From assembly GCA_934446475.1 (NCBI GenBank), contig CAKSEH010000008.1, positions 15,128 to 79,127 on the forward strand: DNA of 64,000 nucleotides. Direction: 5' to 3'. How positions within the stretch are numbered: position 1 is the first letter of the stretch; the number at the start of each line of letters is the position of its first letter. Shown here piece after piece: positions 9,616 to 18,465 of the stretch. The translations under genes and the position numbers were made by a program. The notes under the pieces were generated by a model. That model was not told the origin of the DNA, ran no database searches, and was given only the letters and a program-made list of their open reading frames with translations. The DNA is from an uncultured Eubacteriales bacterium (GTDB lineage Bacteria; Bacillota; Clostridia; Oscillospirales; Acutalibacteraceae).

Positions 9616-10038
9616 TTATACCTCTTTTATCTTTATTGTAACGCTGTTTTTGCTTATCTCGTGGCAGTTGGAATCAACCGTATAATCCATAATTATTTTT
9701 CTTCCCGACTTTGTGGGTTCGTTTGTGACGAAGTTGCAGAAAATGCCTATCATCATATCGCCGTAAGGCGTACTGTAAAGCGAATTGTTGCGCCTTCCCG
9801 GTTCCAAAACAAGTCTCGACGAAAGACTGCCGCTTCTTTCTATAACAGCCGTTCCGCTCTCAAAAAGAGAAAGAGTGGTGGAAACCTTTTTTTCGTTTAA
9901 GGTTCGGCTTTCGTCATAGAAAAGCTTTACCGCCCCGTTTTCCTCTTCCATCTCTCCGCAGACCGAAAGCTGCAGATCGTCCTGCTTTTCTCCCACGACC
10001 TGTTTTGAATTTATGTTTATCAGAACTTCTTTTCTCAT
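9616..10038 (-). CDS. DUF1934 family protein (YwiB-like)
   Basis: A 140-residue protein matching the DUF1934/YwiB family: a small calycin-like beta-barrel of unknown role encoded next to argS in many Firmicutes. The sequence is rich in beta-strands (for example KLFYDESR, TTLSLFESG) with a conserved TPYGDM segment, and lacks a signal peptide, so it is cytoplasmic. The start overlaps the murI stop by four bases, and its stop is 3 bp before argS, so the three genes are translationally linked. The family is recognised by context and sequence character; no biochemical role is known. Confidence 0.85.
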   Translation of the reverse strand: MRKEVLININSKQVVGEKQDDLQLSVCGEMEEENGAVKLFYDESRTLNEKKVSTTLSLFESGTAVIERSGSLSSRLVLEPGRRNNSLYSTPYGDMMIGIFCNFVTNEPTKSGRKIIMDYTVDSNCHEISKNSVTIKIKEV

Positions 10039-10853
10039 AGTGAGTTTATATCCACCTGCGTTACCTTTTTATCGTCTATTTCCTCATCGAGCAGGACCGC
10101 TGCGGTCTTCTTGAAAGACTGCGGTCTGTCCGATACAAAAAAGCTGTGATTTCCCGCTTCTTTGTTATCACAAAGGCTGCCGCTCTTTTTAAGCGCCTCA
10201 TAGACCGCCTTCGCCGTCTCGCAGCCCATATTTATCAGTTTGACTCCGTCTCCCATTATTTTTTGCACCACATCGGCAAGCACCGGGAAATGAGTGCAAC
10301 CGAGAATAACGGTATCAACACCCGAATTTATCATAGGCTCAAGATATCGCCTCGTTATTTCGTTTACAGTGGGATCCTCGGCGGAAACCCAGCCTTCTTC
10401 GACGAGGGACACCAAAAGAGCTGCGGCGCTTTCGACCACCTCGGCGTCCGGCATAACGGACAGTATCTTCCTTTTATGCGCACCGCTGTTTATTGTTGCA
10501 GGGGTAGCAAGAACGCCTATTTTTTTATTTTTTGTTGCCGCCGTTGCAGCGTTTACCGAATGCGAAATAACCTCGATGAACGGAACTTTCAAGTCCTTTG
10601 CGGTATCAGGCGCCACAGATGATACCGTTCCGCAAGCCGCAACTATCATTTTAACTCCTTTTAAAACAAGGAATTTCTCATCCTGCAGGGCATATTTTCT
10701 TATTGTTTCATCGCCCTTTGTTCCGTAGGGCACTCTGCCGGTATCCCCGAAATATATAATATCCTCGTTAGGTAAGAGTTTTGTTATTTCCTTTACGACC
10801 GTAAGACCGCCGAGTCCCGAATCAAAAATTCCTATGGGTCTGTTATCAGACAT
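10035..10853 (-). CDS. murI: glutamate racemase
   Basis: A 272-residue glutamate racemase that makes D-glutamate for peptidoglycan. The N-terminal IGIFDSGLGGLT motif (Asp11) and the two catalytic cysteines are present: Cys74 in AACGTVSS and Cys186 in LGCTHFP. The first cysteine context (CGT) differs slightly from the common CNT. It appears to be the first gene of the operon murI-DUF1934-argS-pncB-lipoprotein-lon-engB. The 295-bp upstream gap holds a family B repeat and a short inverted-repeat element rather than a clear promoter. Confidence 0.96.
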   Translation of the reverse strand: MSDNRPIGIFDSGLGGLTVVKEITKLLPNEDIIYFGDTGRVPYGTKGDETIRKYALQDEKFLVLKGVKMIVAACGTVSSVAPDTAKDLKVPFIEVISHSVNAATAATKNKKIGVLATPATINSGAHKRKILSVMPDAEVVESAAALLVSLVEEGWVSAEDPTVNEITRRYLEPMINSGVDTVILGCTHFPVLADVVQKIMGDGVKLINMGCETAKAVYEALKKSGSLCDNKEAGNHSFFVSDRPQSFKKTAAVLLDEEIDDKKVTQVDINSL

Positions 10854-10917
10854 AATACTCCCCCAAAACCGCCTGTCGGCTTTCTATACCTTGTTGTCAG
10901 ACAATAATTGCCTGATT

Positions 10918-11059
10918 TTTAAATCCGAGCAACGCTCCGGCAATGCTATCAAGCAAAGCAGAGGAGCGTCAGCTCCTCAGGGTTTGACGCAGGAGATCAT
11001 ACTCACAGCCAAGCCCTGAAACGGAATCCGCCTTTTAATGCGGGAACATCTGCGTTCGG
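10918..11059. repeat. family B intergenic repeat, copy 1
   Basis: The stretch contains GGAGCGTCAGCTCCTC, AAGCCCTGAAA and ACATCTGCGTT, which recur in the same order at 31561-31722; the last recurs at 35310-35332. It lies between the stop of the GH13 gene and the start of murI. The remainder of this 295-bp gap shows no gene. See the family B finding. Confidence 0.7.
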
Positions 11060-11122
11060 TTAGACAATACACTCAAGTTACAACGCTTCCCATAGCGGAA
11101 ATTTGCCCGATTGTATTGTTTA
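11060..11122. repeat. 63-bp inverted-repeat element (TTAGACAATACA ends)
   Basis: The element starts with TTAGACAATACA and ends with TGTATTGTTTA, so its ends are inverted copies. The interior contains CTTCCCATAGCGGAAA. A second related copy, sharing the interior and one end but in the opposite orientation, is at 25688-25732 upstream of rimP. It directly adjoins the family B repeat. Confidence 0.6.
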
Positions 11123-11148
11123 TATGATATCACAGACTTCGTCTTTTA

Positions 11149-13011
11149 TCAAGAGTAAAGCTCTATATTAAGTATGCAGTATTCCCCGTATCCGAGGCTT
11201 ATTACGCCGTTTTCGGGTTCTCTGCCGAAAAACGAAGAATATTTCGACATTCTATCCGAAAGAGCAAAGGTTTTTATCTCTTTTGAGACATTGACCGCCG
11301 TAACTGCCGCATATTCTCCTCCGCTTCGGAGGAATACGATAAACCCGTCCTCACAGCAAAGCGGTGTGTATCCCCCCGCCTTAAACGCCTCGGTGTTTCT
11401 CCTGAATGTTCCGAGACTTTTATAAAAGCAAAGCAGGTCTTCATCCTCTTTTCCCCACGGGTAAGCCCTTCTGCAAAACGGGTCGCCGTAACCCGAGAGA
11501 CCTGCTTCATCACCGTAATAAAGAGACGGCAGTCCCGGAAGCGCATATTGGACGACAGCCGCCGCCTTAAGCAGCGTTACCGCACGGGAATATTCCTCCT
11601 CGCCGAGCCTTTGCTCGGATTGCCACTGCCTGTCTCCGCAATACTGCGAATATCTTGCTATTGCGGTTATCGCCCTTTGGGTATCGTGAGTTCCGATATG
11701 GTTCATCAAAAGCCTTACCGACTGCGGCGGATAGTTTTCCATTATATCAAGGACCGTGTTGTTAAGACCCGAACTGTCCCCCTTGCAGACAAAAGCGATA
11801 ACGGCGTTCGCAAAGGGATAATTCATAACGGAATCAAGCTGTCTGCCCCTTAAAAATCTTCGGCGAACACCGTAGCTTATTTTATTGGAAGCGTCCTCCC
11901 ATACCTCGCCTAAAATAAAGGCGTCCTTCTTTTCCGCCTTAACGGCAGTTCTTATTTTATCAAGAAATCTGTCGGGAAGCTCATCGGCAACATCAAGCCT
12001 CCACCCTCCGATACCGAGTTTCAGCCAGTGCCTCAGCACGCCGTTTTCACCCGTTATGAAGTCTGAAAACGAGGGGTCGTCCTCATTGGTTTCGGGCAGA
12101 GACGGAACTCCCCACCACGCCTTATATCCGCATTCGTAATTTACGAACGTATACCAGCTTGAATACTTGCCGTTTCGGTCGTTATAAGCGCCGCCGTCGC
12201 CGTAACGCCGATATTTGTTAAAGTAAACGCTGTCGTCTCCCGTATGGGAAAAGACACCGTCCAAAATAACCGTTATTCCCCGTTTTTCGGCTGCTGCACA
12301 AAGTGATTTAAGGTCATCTTCATCCCCGAGCATAGGATCGATCTTCATATAATCTGCCGTGTTATAGCGATGGTTGGAATGAGCCTCGAAAACGGGATTT
12401 AAATAAATTATGCTCACGCCGAGACTTTCTATATAATCAAGTTTTTCCTCAATTCCCTTAAGATCACCGCAGTAATAATCGTTACCGAGACTGCATAGCC
12501 CGTTATTTTGCCTGTACTCGGGCTGGGAAAAAATATCCGTTTTTATGAACCTGTCCTCCGGCACGCCCTTTTTAGGAGCGCCCGAAGCAAAAAAACGGTC
12601 GGGGAAGATCTGATAGATTATTCCGCCGTCAAGCTTATCCGGGGTCTCGTAATCGCTCTCGTAAACGGTCTTTTGCCACTTTGCCCCGTCCCTTGAAACA
12701 ATACCGAGCGAAGTTTCTGTTTTGGTAACTAAGAATTCGCCGTAATCGCTTTCATACCTGAAATAATACCAGTAAAGTCCCTCGCCGAGCGGCACGGCAC
12801 AGTCATAAAACCTGTAGTTTTCAAGCCATTCCTTAGGCTCTAACTTTACCTCCCAGGGCTGCTCTCCGTCACGCTGCAAAATTATGTAAGCATTATGGCA
12901 ATGAGCGTCATTATGCAGCAACAGCCTCAGCCTCAGGGTCTCCCCCGAAACCAAGGCTCCTATACTTTTTGAATATAGCGGATCTCTCGAATCAAACGGA
13001 TAATACTGCAT
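11149..13011 (-). CDS. GH13 alpha-amylase family enzyme (neopullulanase/maltodextrin-type, cytoplasmic)
   Basis: A 620-residue glycoside hydrolase family 13 protein without a signal peptide. An N-terminal beta-sandwich of about 120 residues (CBM34/CBM48-like position) precedes the TIM barrel. Conserved regions are DGVFSHTG (251-258), GWRLDVADE with nucleophile Asp340, ILGEVWE with acid/base Glu369, and NHIGTHD with Asp443. The opening IYQIFPDRF is typical of neopullulanase, cyclomaltodextrinase and maltogenic enzymes. It starts 3 bp after the phosphorylase stop, so the pair probably breaks down intracellular glycogen or imported maltodextrins. The exact specificity (alpha-1,4, alpha-1,6 or transfer) cannot be read from sequence. 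Confidence 0.9.
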   Translation of the reverse strand: MQYYPFDSRDPLYSKSIGALVSGETLRLRLLLHNDAHCHNAYIILQRDGEQPWEVKLEPKEWLENYRFYDCAVPLGEGLYWYYFRYESDYGEFLVTKTETSLGIVSRDGAKWQKTVYESDYETPDKLDGGIIYQIFPDRFFASGAPKKGVPEDRFIKTDIFSQPEYRQNNGLCSLGNDYYCGDLKGIEEKLDYIESLGVSIIYLNPVFEAHSNHRYNTADYMKIDPMLGDEDDLKSLCAAAEKRGITVILDGVFSHTGDDSVYFNKYRRYGDGGAYNDRNGKYSSWYTFVNYECGYKAWWGVPSLPETNEDDPSFSDFITGENGVLRHWLKLGIGGWRLDVADELPDRFLDKIRTAVKAEKKDAFILGEVWEDASNKISYGVRRRFLRGRQLDSVMNYPFANAVIAFVCKGDSSGLNNTVLDIMENYPPQSVRLLMNHIGTHDTQRAITAIARYSQYCGDRQWQSEQRLGEEEYSRAVTLLKAAAVVQYALPGLPSLYYGDEAGLSGYGDPFCRRAYPWGKEDEDLLCFYKSLGTFRRNTEAFKAGGYTPLCCEDGFIVFLRSGGEYAAVTAVNVSKEIKTFALSDRMSKYSSFFGREPENGVISLGYGEYCILNIELYS

Positions 13012-13014
13012 ATC

Positions 13015-15417
13015 TCACTCTACCGGTTTTATACCCCAGATGTTGTTCGCATATTCGGCAATGGAACGGTCCGCCGAGAATATGCCGGAATTTGCAATAT
13101 TGTTGAGCGACATCTTATTCCAGCGCTGTTTATCACCGTAAAGCTCGCTCGCTTTTTTCTGGGCTACGCAGTAATCGGCATAGTCCGCAAGCGCCATATA
13201 ATGGTCAACATTCTTAAGGGTGTTGTATATATTATCAAATTTCTTACCGTCTATGCCTCTTCCTATAAAATCAAGCGCCTGCCTTAAATCGGCATTGTTA
13301 TTATAGTAAGAAACAGGACTGTAACCGTTCTTTTGAAGGCTTAAGACCTCCGGTGTTCTCATACCGAAGATTATTATGTTATCGTCTCCCACAGCCTCGT
13401 GTATCTCAACATTAGCGCCGTCCTCCGTACCGAGGGTTATAGCGCCGTTAAGCATAAACTTCATATTGCTCGTTCCGCTCGCTTCGGTCGACGCAAGCGA
13501 TATCTGCTCGCTTATTTCGGCAGCCGGTATCATAAGCTCGGCAAGAGTAACACGGTAATCCTCAAGGAATATGACCTTTAACTTATCGTTTACGGCACGG
13601 TCGTTATTTATAACGCACGAGAGCTTATATATCATCTGAATTATCTCTTTTGCAAACAGATAGCCGGATGCCGCCTTTGCGCCGAAAATATAGGTTTTGG
13701 GGGTAAACGGAGCATTCGGATTGTTTTTAAGGTAAAGATATTCGGTTATTATATGCAAAGCGTTAAGGTGCTGACGCTTATATTCGTGCAGTCTCTTAAC
13801 CTGCATATCCACTATTGAATCGGGGTCCATTGCGATTCCGCAGTTTTCCTTGATATATTCCGCAAGTCTTACCTTATTTGAACGTTTGATTGCCGCAAGT
13901 CTTTCAAGAACTGCGGAATCATCCTCAAACGCCGAAAGTTTTGAAAGCTGGGATAAATCCTTAACAAAGCCGTTGCCTATAAGTTCGGTTATAAGGGCGG
14001 AAAGCTCGGGATTTGCCTGACACAGCCAGCGGCGGTGAGCAATACCGTTTGTAACATTAGTGAACTTATCGGGGGTCATTTTATAATAATCGTTGAAAAG
14101 TTCATCTGTTATTATCTTGCTGTGAAGCTTTGAAACGCCGTTTACGGTATGGCAGGTCGCAACGCAGAGGTTTGCCATTCTTACAACACCGTTTTGTATA
14201 ATAGCTGTACGCTCGGCAAGCGCCTTATCGCCCGTAAGGGTTATAACATCCTGACGGTATCTCCTGTCTATCTCGCAGACTATCTGATATATTCTCGGGA
14301 GTCTCTCCTTGAAAAGACCTATCTGCCAGCACTCAAGAGCTTCCGACATTATCGTATGGTTTGTATAAGCGACTGTTCTTTTTACTATATCCCAAGCCTT
14401 TTCCCAGGAATATCCGCACTCATCAAGCAAAAGCCTCATAAGCTCGGGTATAGCAAGAGTGGGGTGGGTATCGTTTATATGAATTGCAACCTTTTCGGGA
14501 AGGTTGTCAAGCGTGTTGTACCTTCTCATATGGCGGGCAAGGATATCCTGAACCGAAGCCGAAACGAGGAAATACTGCTGCCTGAGCCTTAACGATTTTC
14601 CCTCAACGTGGTTGTCTTCGGGATAAAGGATCTTTGAAATAGCCTCTGTGTTTGCCCTCTGTTCAAGCGCTCTTACATAGTCCCCCTGATTAAACGCCGT
14701 CATATCAAAGTCCTGACATTCTGCGCTCCAGAGTCTTAACACATTGACGGTTTTGCCGCCCTTTCCTGCTACCATTAAATCATAGGGCACTGCGTGAACT
14801 GTCTGATAGTCCTTATGCTCTACGTGGTGATAGTTATTGTCCCACCACTCGTCTATATGCCCGTCGAACCTGACATCTACCGCCGAGGACTGGCGCTGTT
14901 CAAGCCATACACTGCCTCCCGGAAGCCAAAAATCCGGCATTTCGGTCTGCCAACCGTCAACAAGCTTCTGGCGGAATATACCGAGCTCGTATTTAATGCA
15001 GTATCCCATAGCGCTGTAATTGCCGCTCGAAAGAGCGTCAAGGAAGCAGGCTGCAAGTCTGCCGAGACCGCCGTTGCCGAGACCTGCGTCCGGCTCGAAT
15101 TCATAAAGATTGTCAAGTTTTACCTTAAATTTTGCAAGAGCCTTTGCCATTTTATCGGTAAGGTCAAGATTATAAAGATTATTTTTGAGGGAACGACCCA
15201 TCAAAAATTCCATACTGAGATAGTATACCGTCTTTGCGCCCTGCTCCGACGCCGCTTTCCGAAACGCCTCCTTGCGTTCTCCCATTATTTCAAGGAGCAC
15301 AAGCACGCACGCTTTATAAAAAATTTCGTCCGATGCCTGCTCGGGCGTTACACCGAAATTGTGAGAAAGTTTTCTCTCTATCATAGAGGTGAGCTGAGCA
15401 ATAGTATAATTGGTCAT
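13015..15417 (-). CDS. glgP: glycogen/maltodextrin phosphorylase
   Basis: An 800-residue GT35 alpha-glucan phosphorylase, which releases glucose-1-phosphate from the ends of alpha-1,4-glucans. The pyridoxal-phosphate site EASGTSNMKFMLNG carries the Schiff-base lysine (Lys653), followed by GAITLGTEDGANVEI. YYLSMEFLMGRSL and EPDAGLGNGGLGR near the N-terminus are also diagnostic. The start has AAAGGGG seven bases upstream and the gene follows its own promoter. It is transcribed with the GH13 gene. Whether it prefers glycogen or short maltodextrins cannot be told from sequence. Confidence 0.96.
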   Translation of the reverse strand: MTNYTIAQLTSMIERKLSHNFGVTPEQASDEIFYKACVLVLLEIMGERKEAFRKAASEQGAKTVYYLSMEFLMGRSLKNNLYNLDLTDKMAKALAKFKVKLDNLYEFEPDAGLGNGGLGRLAACFLDALSSGNYSAMGYCIKYELGIFRQKLVDGWQTEMPDFWLPGGSVWLEQRQSSAVDVRFDGHIDEWWDNNYHHVEHKDYQTVHAVPYDLMVAGKGGKTVNVLRLWSAECQDFDMTAFNQGDYVRALEQRANTEAISKILYPEDNHVEGKSLRLRQQYFLVSASVQDILARHMRRYNTLDNLPEKVAIHINDTHPTLAIPELMRLLLDECGYSWEKAWDIVKRTVAYTNHTIMSEALECWQIGLFKERLPRIYQIVCEIDRRYRQDVITLTGDKALAERTAIIQNGVVRMANLCVATCHTVNGVSKLHSKIITDELFNDYYKMTPDKFTNVTNGIAHRRWLCQANPELSALITELIGNGFVKDLSQLSKLSAFEDDSAVLERLAAIKRSNKVRLAEYIKENCGIAMDPDSIVDMQVKRLHEYKRQHLNALHIITEYLYLKNNPNAPFTPKTYIFGAKAASGYLFAKEIIQMIYKLSCVINNDRAVNDKLKVIFLEDYRVTLAELMIPAAEISEQISLASTEASGTSNMKFMLNGAITLGTEDGANVEIHEAVGDDNIIIFGMRTPEVLSLQKNGYSPVSYYNNNADLRQALDFIGRGIDGKKFDNIYNTLKNVDHYMALADYADYCVAQKKASELYGDKQRWNKMSLNNIANSGIFSADRSIAEYANNIWGIKPVE

Positions 15418-15464
15418 AAATAAGCCCCTTTTACTTGATGTTTAAATTTATTCTTTACCTTTCT

Positions 15465-15493
15465 ATAATACATTATTCCTTCATTTTTTTCAA
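15465..15493 (-). promoter_or_regulatory. sigma-A promoter of glgP-GH13 operon
   Basis: On the minus strand TTGAAA (15488-15493) and TATTAT (15465-15470) are 17 bp apart, 48 bp before the glgP start codon. The rest of the 210-bp gap (15418-15628) is AT-rich, with only a weak AT palindrome (AAAATCA/TGATTTT) after the upstream gene. Confidence 0.8.
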
Positions 15494-15628
15494 GTGTTAT
15501 CTGTTTAATTTAAGGCGGGATTTTTTGTATACTTTAAACAAACTTTGTCTGAAATTATCTATTTTTACAAAATCAGTTGGCTAAAAGGCACAATTAGCAC
15601 AAGTTTTTAAAGCATAACAGATTTAAAA

Positions 15629-16831
15629 TCATTTGATTTTTCTTGCTTCAAGATAGAAGCGTTTATCATCGGAATGTCCCATTGAAAATGTTTTTCTCGG
15701 AAGAGAACCGTCCTTCAAAACTGCGGGAAAAAGCTCTTCCTTCTTCATTCCGCCGAATATAAAACCTACCGCTCCCTTTATTTCCGAAAGCTTTTTAAGC
15801 GACTCTTCGCCGTGGATATAATCTATTTTCATTTCCGGTTTATCCGAGCAGTAACTGTCAAGAAAAGCCTGAAGTGTTCCTACGCTCAGCTTATATTTCG
15901 GCCTTACCGACACCGTGCGCTCGCAGCCTTCATAAAAGCACTTAAACTCCTGTGCGTCATCTCCGCTGTACTCTCCGCCGCAAAAATTTACGAATGCATC
16001 CGTAAGGGCCTTCGGGTCTGTACCGAAAACAACACGGTATATCGGCTCAAAGCAAAGCGCATCGGAATGCACGTTAACAAATTCGCAAAGCGCATATCGG
16101 CAAAGCTCGGAGCGGTTTTTTAAGTAGCATTCTTTTGCGGTTGCAAGGGAATGATTGCCGTCTCCCACGCAAAATGCAAGTCCGCCGTTATTTTCGGCAA
16201 GCTTTGAAAGTTTTTGCCTTATTTCTTTCACGGTTTCACTGTCTATAAGATATCCCGTTATACGGCCCGCTTTGAGCATAAGCTCAAAATCGTAAATCTT
16301 TTCAAAGTTCTGCTTTTTAAGGGCAAGAGGTTCGATTATTTCCCTTTTGATATCGTCTATCAAAAGCATTATATGCGGAAGCTCAAGCGGAGCATCTCTC
16401 CTTATTTCTACCCTCGGCGGTATCCTTGAAATTACGGTTTGTTCGGTTGCTCTTACGGGAGCATTTGTTTTTTGCTCATAGCTGTACTGTTCAAGGTCTA
16501 TGCATCCGAGCACTCCGCACCGCAGTTTACCGTCGCACTGAACACGCTCGATATAAACCATAGCGTTCCTGTATTCTTTGAAAATACCCTCTTCAAGGTA
16601 TTTGTTCATATTCTCGTTTATTGTTTTTATACTGCCGCTGTTATCCTCTTTTAAATAACACTCCGGCAAAATGATATTGAGTGCGCTCGGCTCGCCCTCG
16701 GTTATTTCTTTCACCTTTTCCCAGTATTCGGGTTCCGATGTGTACTGATCGCAGGCTATTACCGACCATTTATTAAGATTTCCCTGCGGAACTAAGATAT
16801 CCGCCGGGAAAAAGCAGTTTTTATTTTCCAT
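15629..16831 (-). CDS. DUF1015 family protein
   Basis: A 400-residue protein of the DUF1015 family, recognised by its opening (FFPADILVP, the VIACDQYTS segment) and by GDGNHSLATAKE around residues 222-233. The GDGNHS motif suggests a nucleotide- or metal-dependent enzyme fold, but no reaction is established. There is no signal peptide or membrane segment, so it is cytoplasmic. It is the last gene of the rimP-nusA-infB-truB-ribF run, 13 bp after a lipoprotein gene. In many Firmicutes DUF1015 genes sit near serine or D-lactate genes; here that context is absent, so no role is proposed. Confidence 0.82.
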   Translation of the reverse strand: MENKNCFFPADILVPQGNLNKWSVIACDQYTSEPEYWEKVKEITEGEPSALNIILPECYLKEDNSGSIKTINENMNKYLEEGIFKEYRNAMVYIERVQCDGKLRCGVLGCIDLEQYSYEQKTNAPVRATEQTVISRIPPRVEIRRDAPLELPHIMLLIDDIKREIIEPLALKKQNFEKIYDFELMLKAGRITGYLIDSETVKEIRQKLSKLAENNGGLAFCVGDGNHSLATAKECYLKNRSELCRYALCEFVNVHSDALCFEPIYRVVFGTDPKALTDAFVNFCGGEYSGDDAQEFKCFYEGCERTVSVRPKYKLSVGTLQAFLDSYCSDKPEMKIDYIHGEESLKKLSEIKGAVGFIFGGMKKEELFPAVLKDGSLPRKTFSMGHSDDKRFYLEARKIK

Positions 16832-16844
16832 ATTTTATTATCCT

Positions 16845-17579
16845 TTACTCAAATCTTGAGATTTCTATTGAGTCTATGCAGTCATCCGAGGAATCGAGAT
16901 ATACCCTTATTTTACTTCTTTTATCGCTCTTTGTAAGAAAGTAATCAAAATAATACTTATCCGAAGACACCGCATAAAAATGCGACGGCGTTCCCAGACA
17001 CTCTATTACATCGGTTATCGCAGAGGTATTGCTTACGCCGCTCACCCTGAATTCACCGTAAACGCTTGACGGATTGTTGATTTTGTTTTCGGGTATTATA
17101 ATTTTAACTATATTGCATTTAAAAAGTGCTTTTGAAGAATTATCCGAATTATAAAAAACCGCCGTAAGCTGCGTTCCCTCTTCGTTTTTAAACTGTGCTT
17201 TCTGATATTTGCCCGCCATAACGTTTGATTCGTCGGTCACTCCTTCTTCGGGCATAAAGCTCCATCCTTTTTCAGCCATTTTTTCGGCAGTGGTGGGAAG
17301 CGAAAGCACGGAATTACCGTAATTCATTTTATAATCGAAATTCTTGCCGAGGTAAACATCCGCATAGTTTTCAACATCGTAAATACTTATATCAAGATAA
17401 GTAGGCATAACTTCGTCCTCCGATTTGATTTCGGGGATTTCAATGTTTGAGTGGTCTCTCTTTGCAGAAAGGGTAGTGTTTTCGTTCTCCCTTGCCTTAT
17501 CAACCGAAGAACAGCCCGCAAATGACAGCGCAATGACCGCTGCCGCCGCAAGTGACAGTAATTTAAATGATTTTTTCAT
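16845..17579 (-). CDS. predicted lipoprotein of unknown function
   Basis: A lipoprotein of 244 residues: KKSFK basic start, hydrophobic core and lipobox FAGC, followed by SSVDKA. I start it at the ATG at 17579 because AGGAG lies eight bases upstream; the GTG three codons earlier falls inside that ribosome-binding site. The mature part is beta-rich and contains VYGEFRVSG and YYFDYFLTKS, reminiscent of the small outside-facing lipoproteins common in Clostridia, but no family is recognised. It lies 11 bp after ribF. The function is unknown. Confidence 0.78.
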   Translation of the reverse strand: MKKSFKLLSLAAAAVIALSFAGCSSVDKARENENTTLSAKRDHSNIEIPEIKSEDEVMPTYLDISIYDVENYADVYLGKNFDYKMNYGNSVLSLPTTAEKMAEKGWSFMPEEGVTDESNVMAGKYQKAQFKNEEGTQLTAVFYNSDNSSKALFKCNIVKIIIPENKINNPSSVYGEFRVSGVSNTSAITDVIECLGTPSHFYAVSSDKYYFDYFLTKSDKRSKIRVYLDSSDDCIDSIEISRFE

Positions 17580-17590
17580 AAGTACCACTC

Positions 17591-18442
17591 CTATAATATA
17601 GACTTACAAACGCTTTGCACATCGGCGTCTATAGCGTTTTTAAGCATTTCAAGAGAATCAAACTTTTGCTCCGGTCTTATAAATCGGCAAAGTCTTAAAT
17701 CAGCCGACTTACCGTAAGCATTGCCGCTGTAAGAAATAATATGTGTTTCGCAGGAAACATAATCCGTCTTATAGGTCGGGCGGATTCCGAGGTTTGTAAC
17801 GCCCCTGTATAGGATACCGTCGATCGCAATCTCAGATTCGTAAACCCCGAAAGGAGGCCTTATAAGCAAATCGGGATAAAGCTGGTTTACCGTGGGGAAT
17901 CCTATGGTTCTTCCTCTTCTGTCGCCCCTGAAAACCTCTGCCTTAAACCCGAATTTTTCAAAAAGACAGGCGTTTGCAAACTCTATGTCGCCGCTTTTTA
18001 CCGCCTGTCTTATTCTTGTGGAGGATACCGCCTCTCCGTCTTTGAAAACGCAGTCCGCCACCTTTAATATTATGCCGTTATCGCCGCAAAATTCTCCGAG
18101 CATTTTTACATCGCCCCTCGCATCTTTTCCGAAGCGGTAATTATATCCGCAGCATATAAGCGAGGGCGCATATTTTTCCTTTATCTTAACAAGAAAATCC
18201 TCTGCCTTAATATTTTTCACCTCGGCAAAGTCAAGAAAAACAGCATTTTTTACGCCGCAGCCGTAAAGAGCGTTCACTCTGTCGTCGGGCGTCATAAGAA
18301 GCTCCGCCGTGCCCTCAATGCAGGCTCTCGGAGGGATTTTAAAGGAGACAGCCGTTATGTCATAGCCTTTTGCATTGTCTATAACCGCTCTGTGGCCCGA
18401 ATGAACGCCGTCAAAAGTGCCGAGTATAACCGCATTTTTCAT
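17591..18442 (-). CDS. ribF: bifunctional riboflavin kinase/FAD synthetase
   Basis: RibF makes FMN from riboflavin and then FAD. The N-terminal FAD synthetase part has the nucleotidyltransferase motif GTFDGVHSGH (residues 8-17) and the STRIRQA signature. The C-terminal riboflavin kinase domain has RGRTIGFPTVN and the GVTNLGIRPT segment. I start it at the ATG at 18442, with GGAGGTGG upstream; an in-frame ATG at 18490 would overlap truB and adds a non-conserved 16-residue tail. The protein is then 283 residues, near the usual length. truB-ribF adjacency is standard in Firmicutes. Confidence 0.95.
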   Translation of the reverse strand: MKNAVILGTFDGVHSGHRAVIDNAKGYDITAVSFKIPPRACIEGTAELLMTPDDRVNALYGCGVKNAVFLDFAEVKNIKAEDFLVKIKEKYAPSLICCGYNYRFGKDARGDVKMLGEFCGDNGIILKVADCVFKDGEAVSSTRIRQAVKSGDIEFANACLFEKFGFKAEVFRGDRRGRTIGFPTVNQLYPDLLIRPPFGVYESEIAIDGILYRGVTNLGIRPTYKTDYVSCETHIISYSGNAYGKSADLRLCRFIRPEQKFDSLEMLKNAIDADVQSVCKSIL

Positions 18443-18465
18443 AAGCGGCTGCCACCTCCTCTGTT

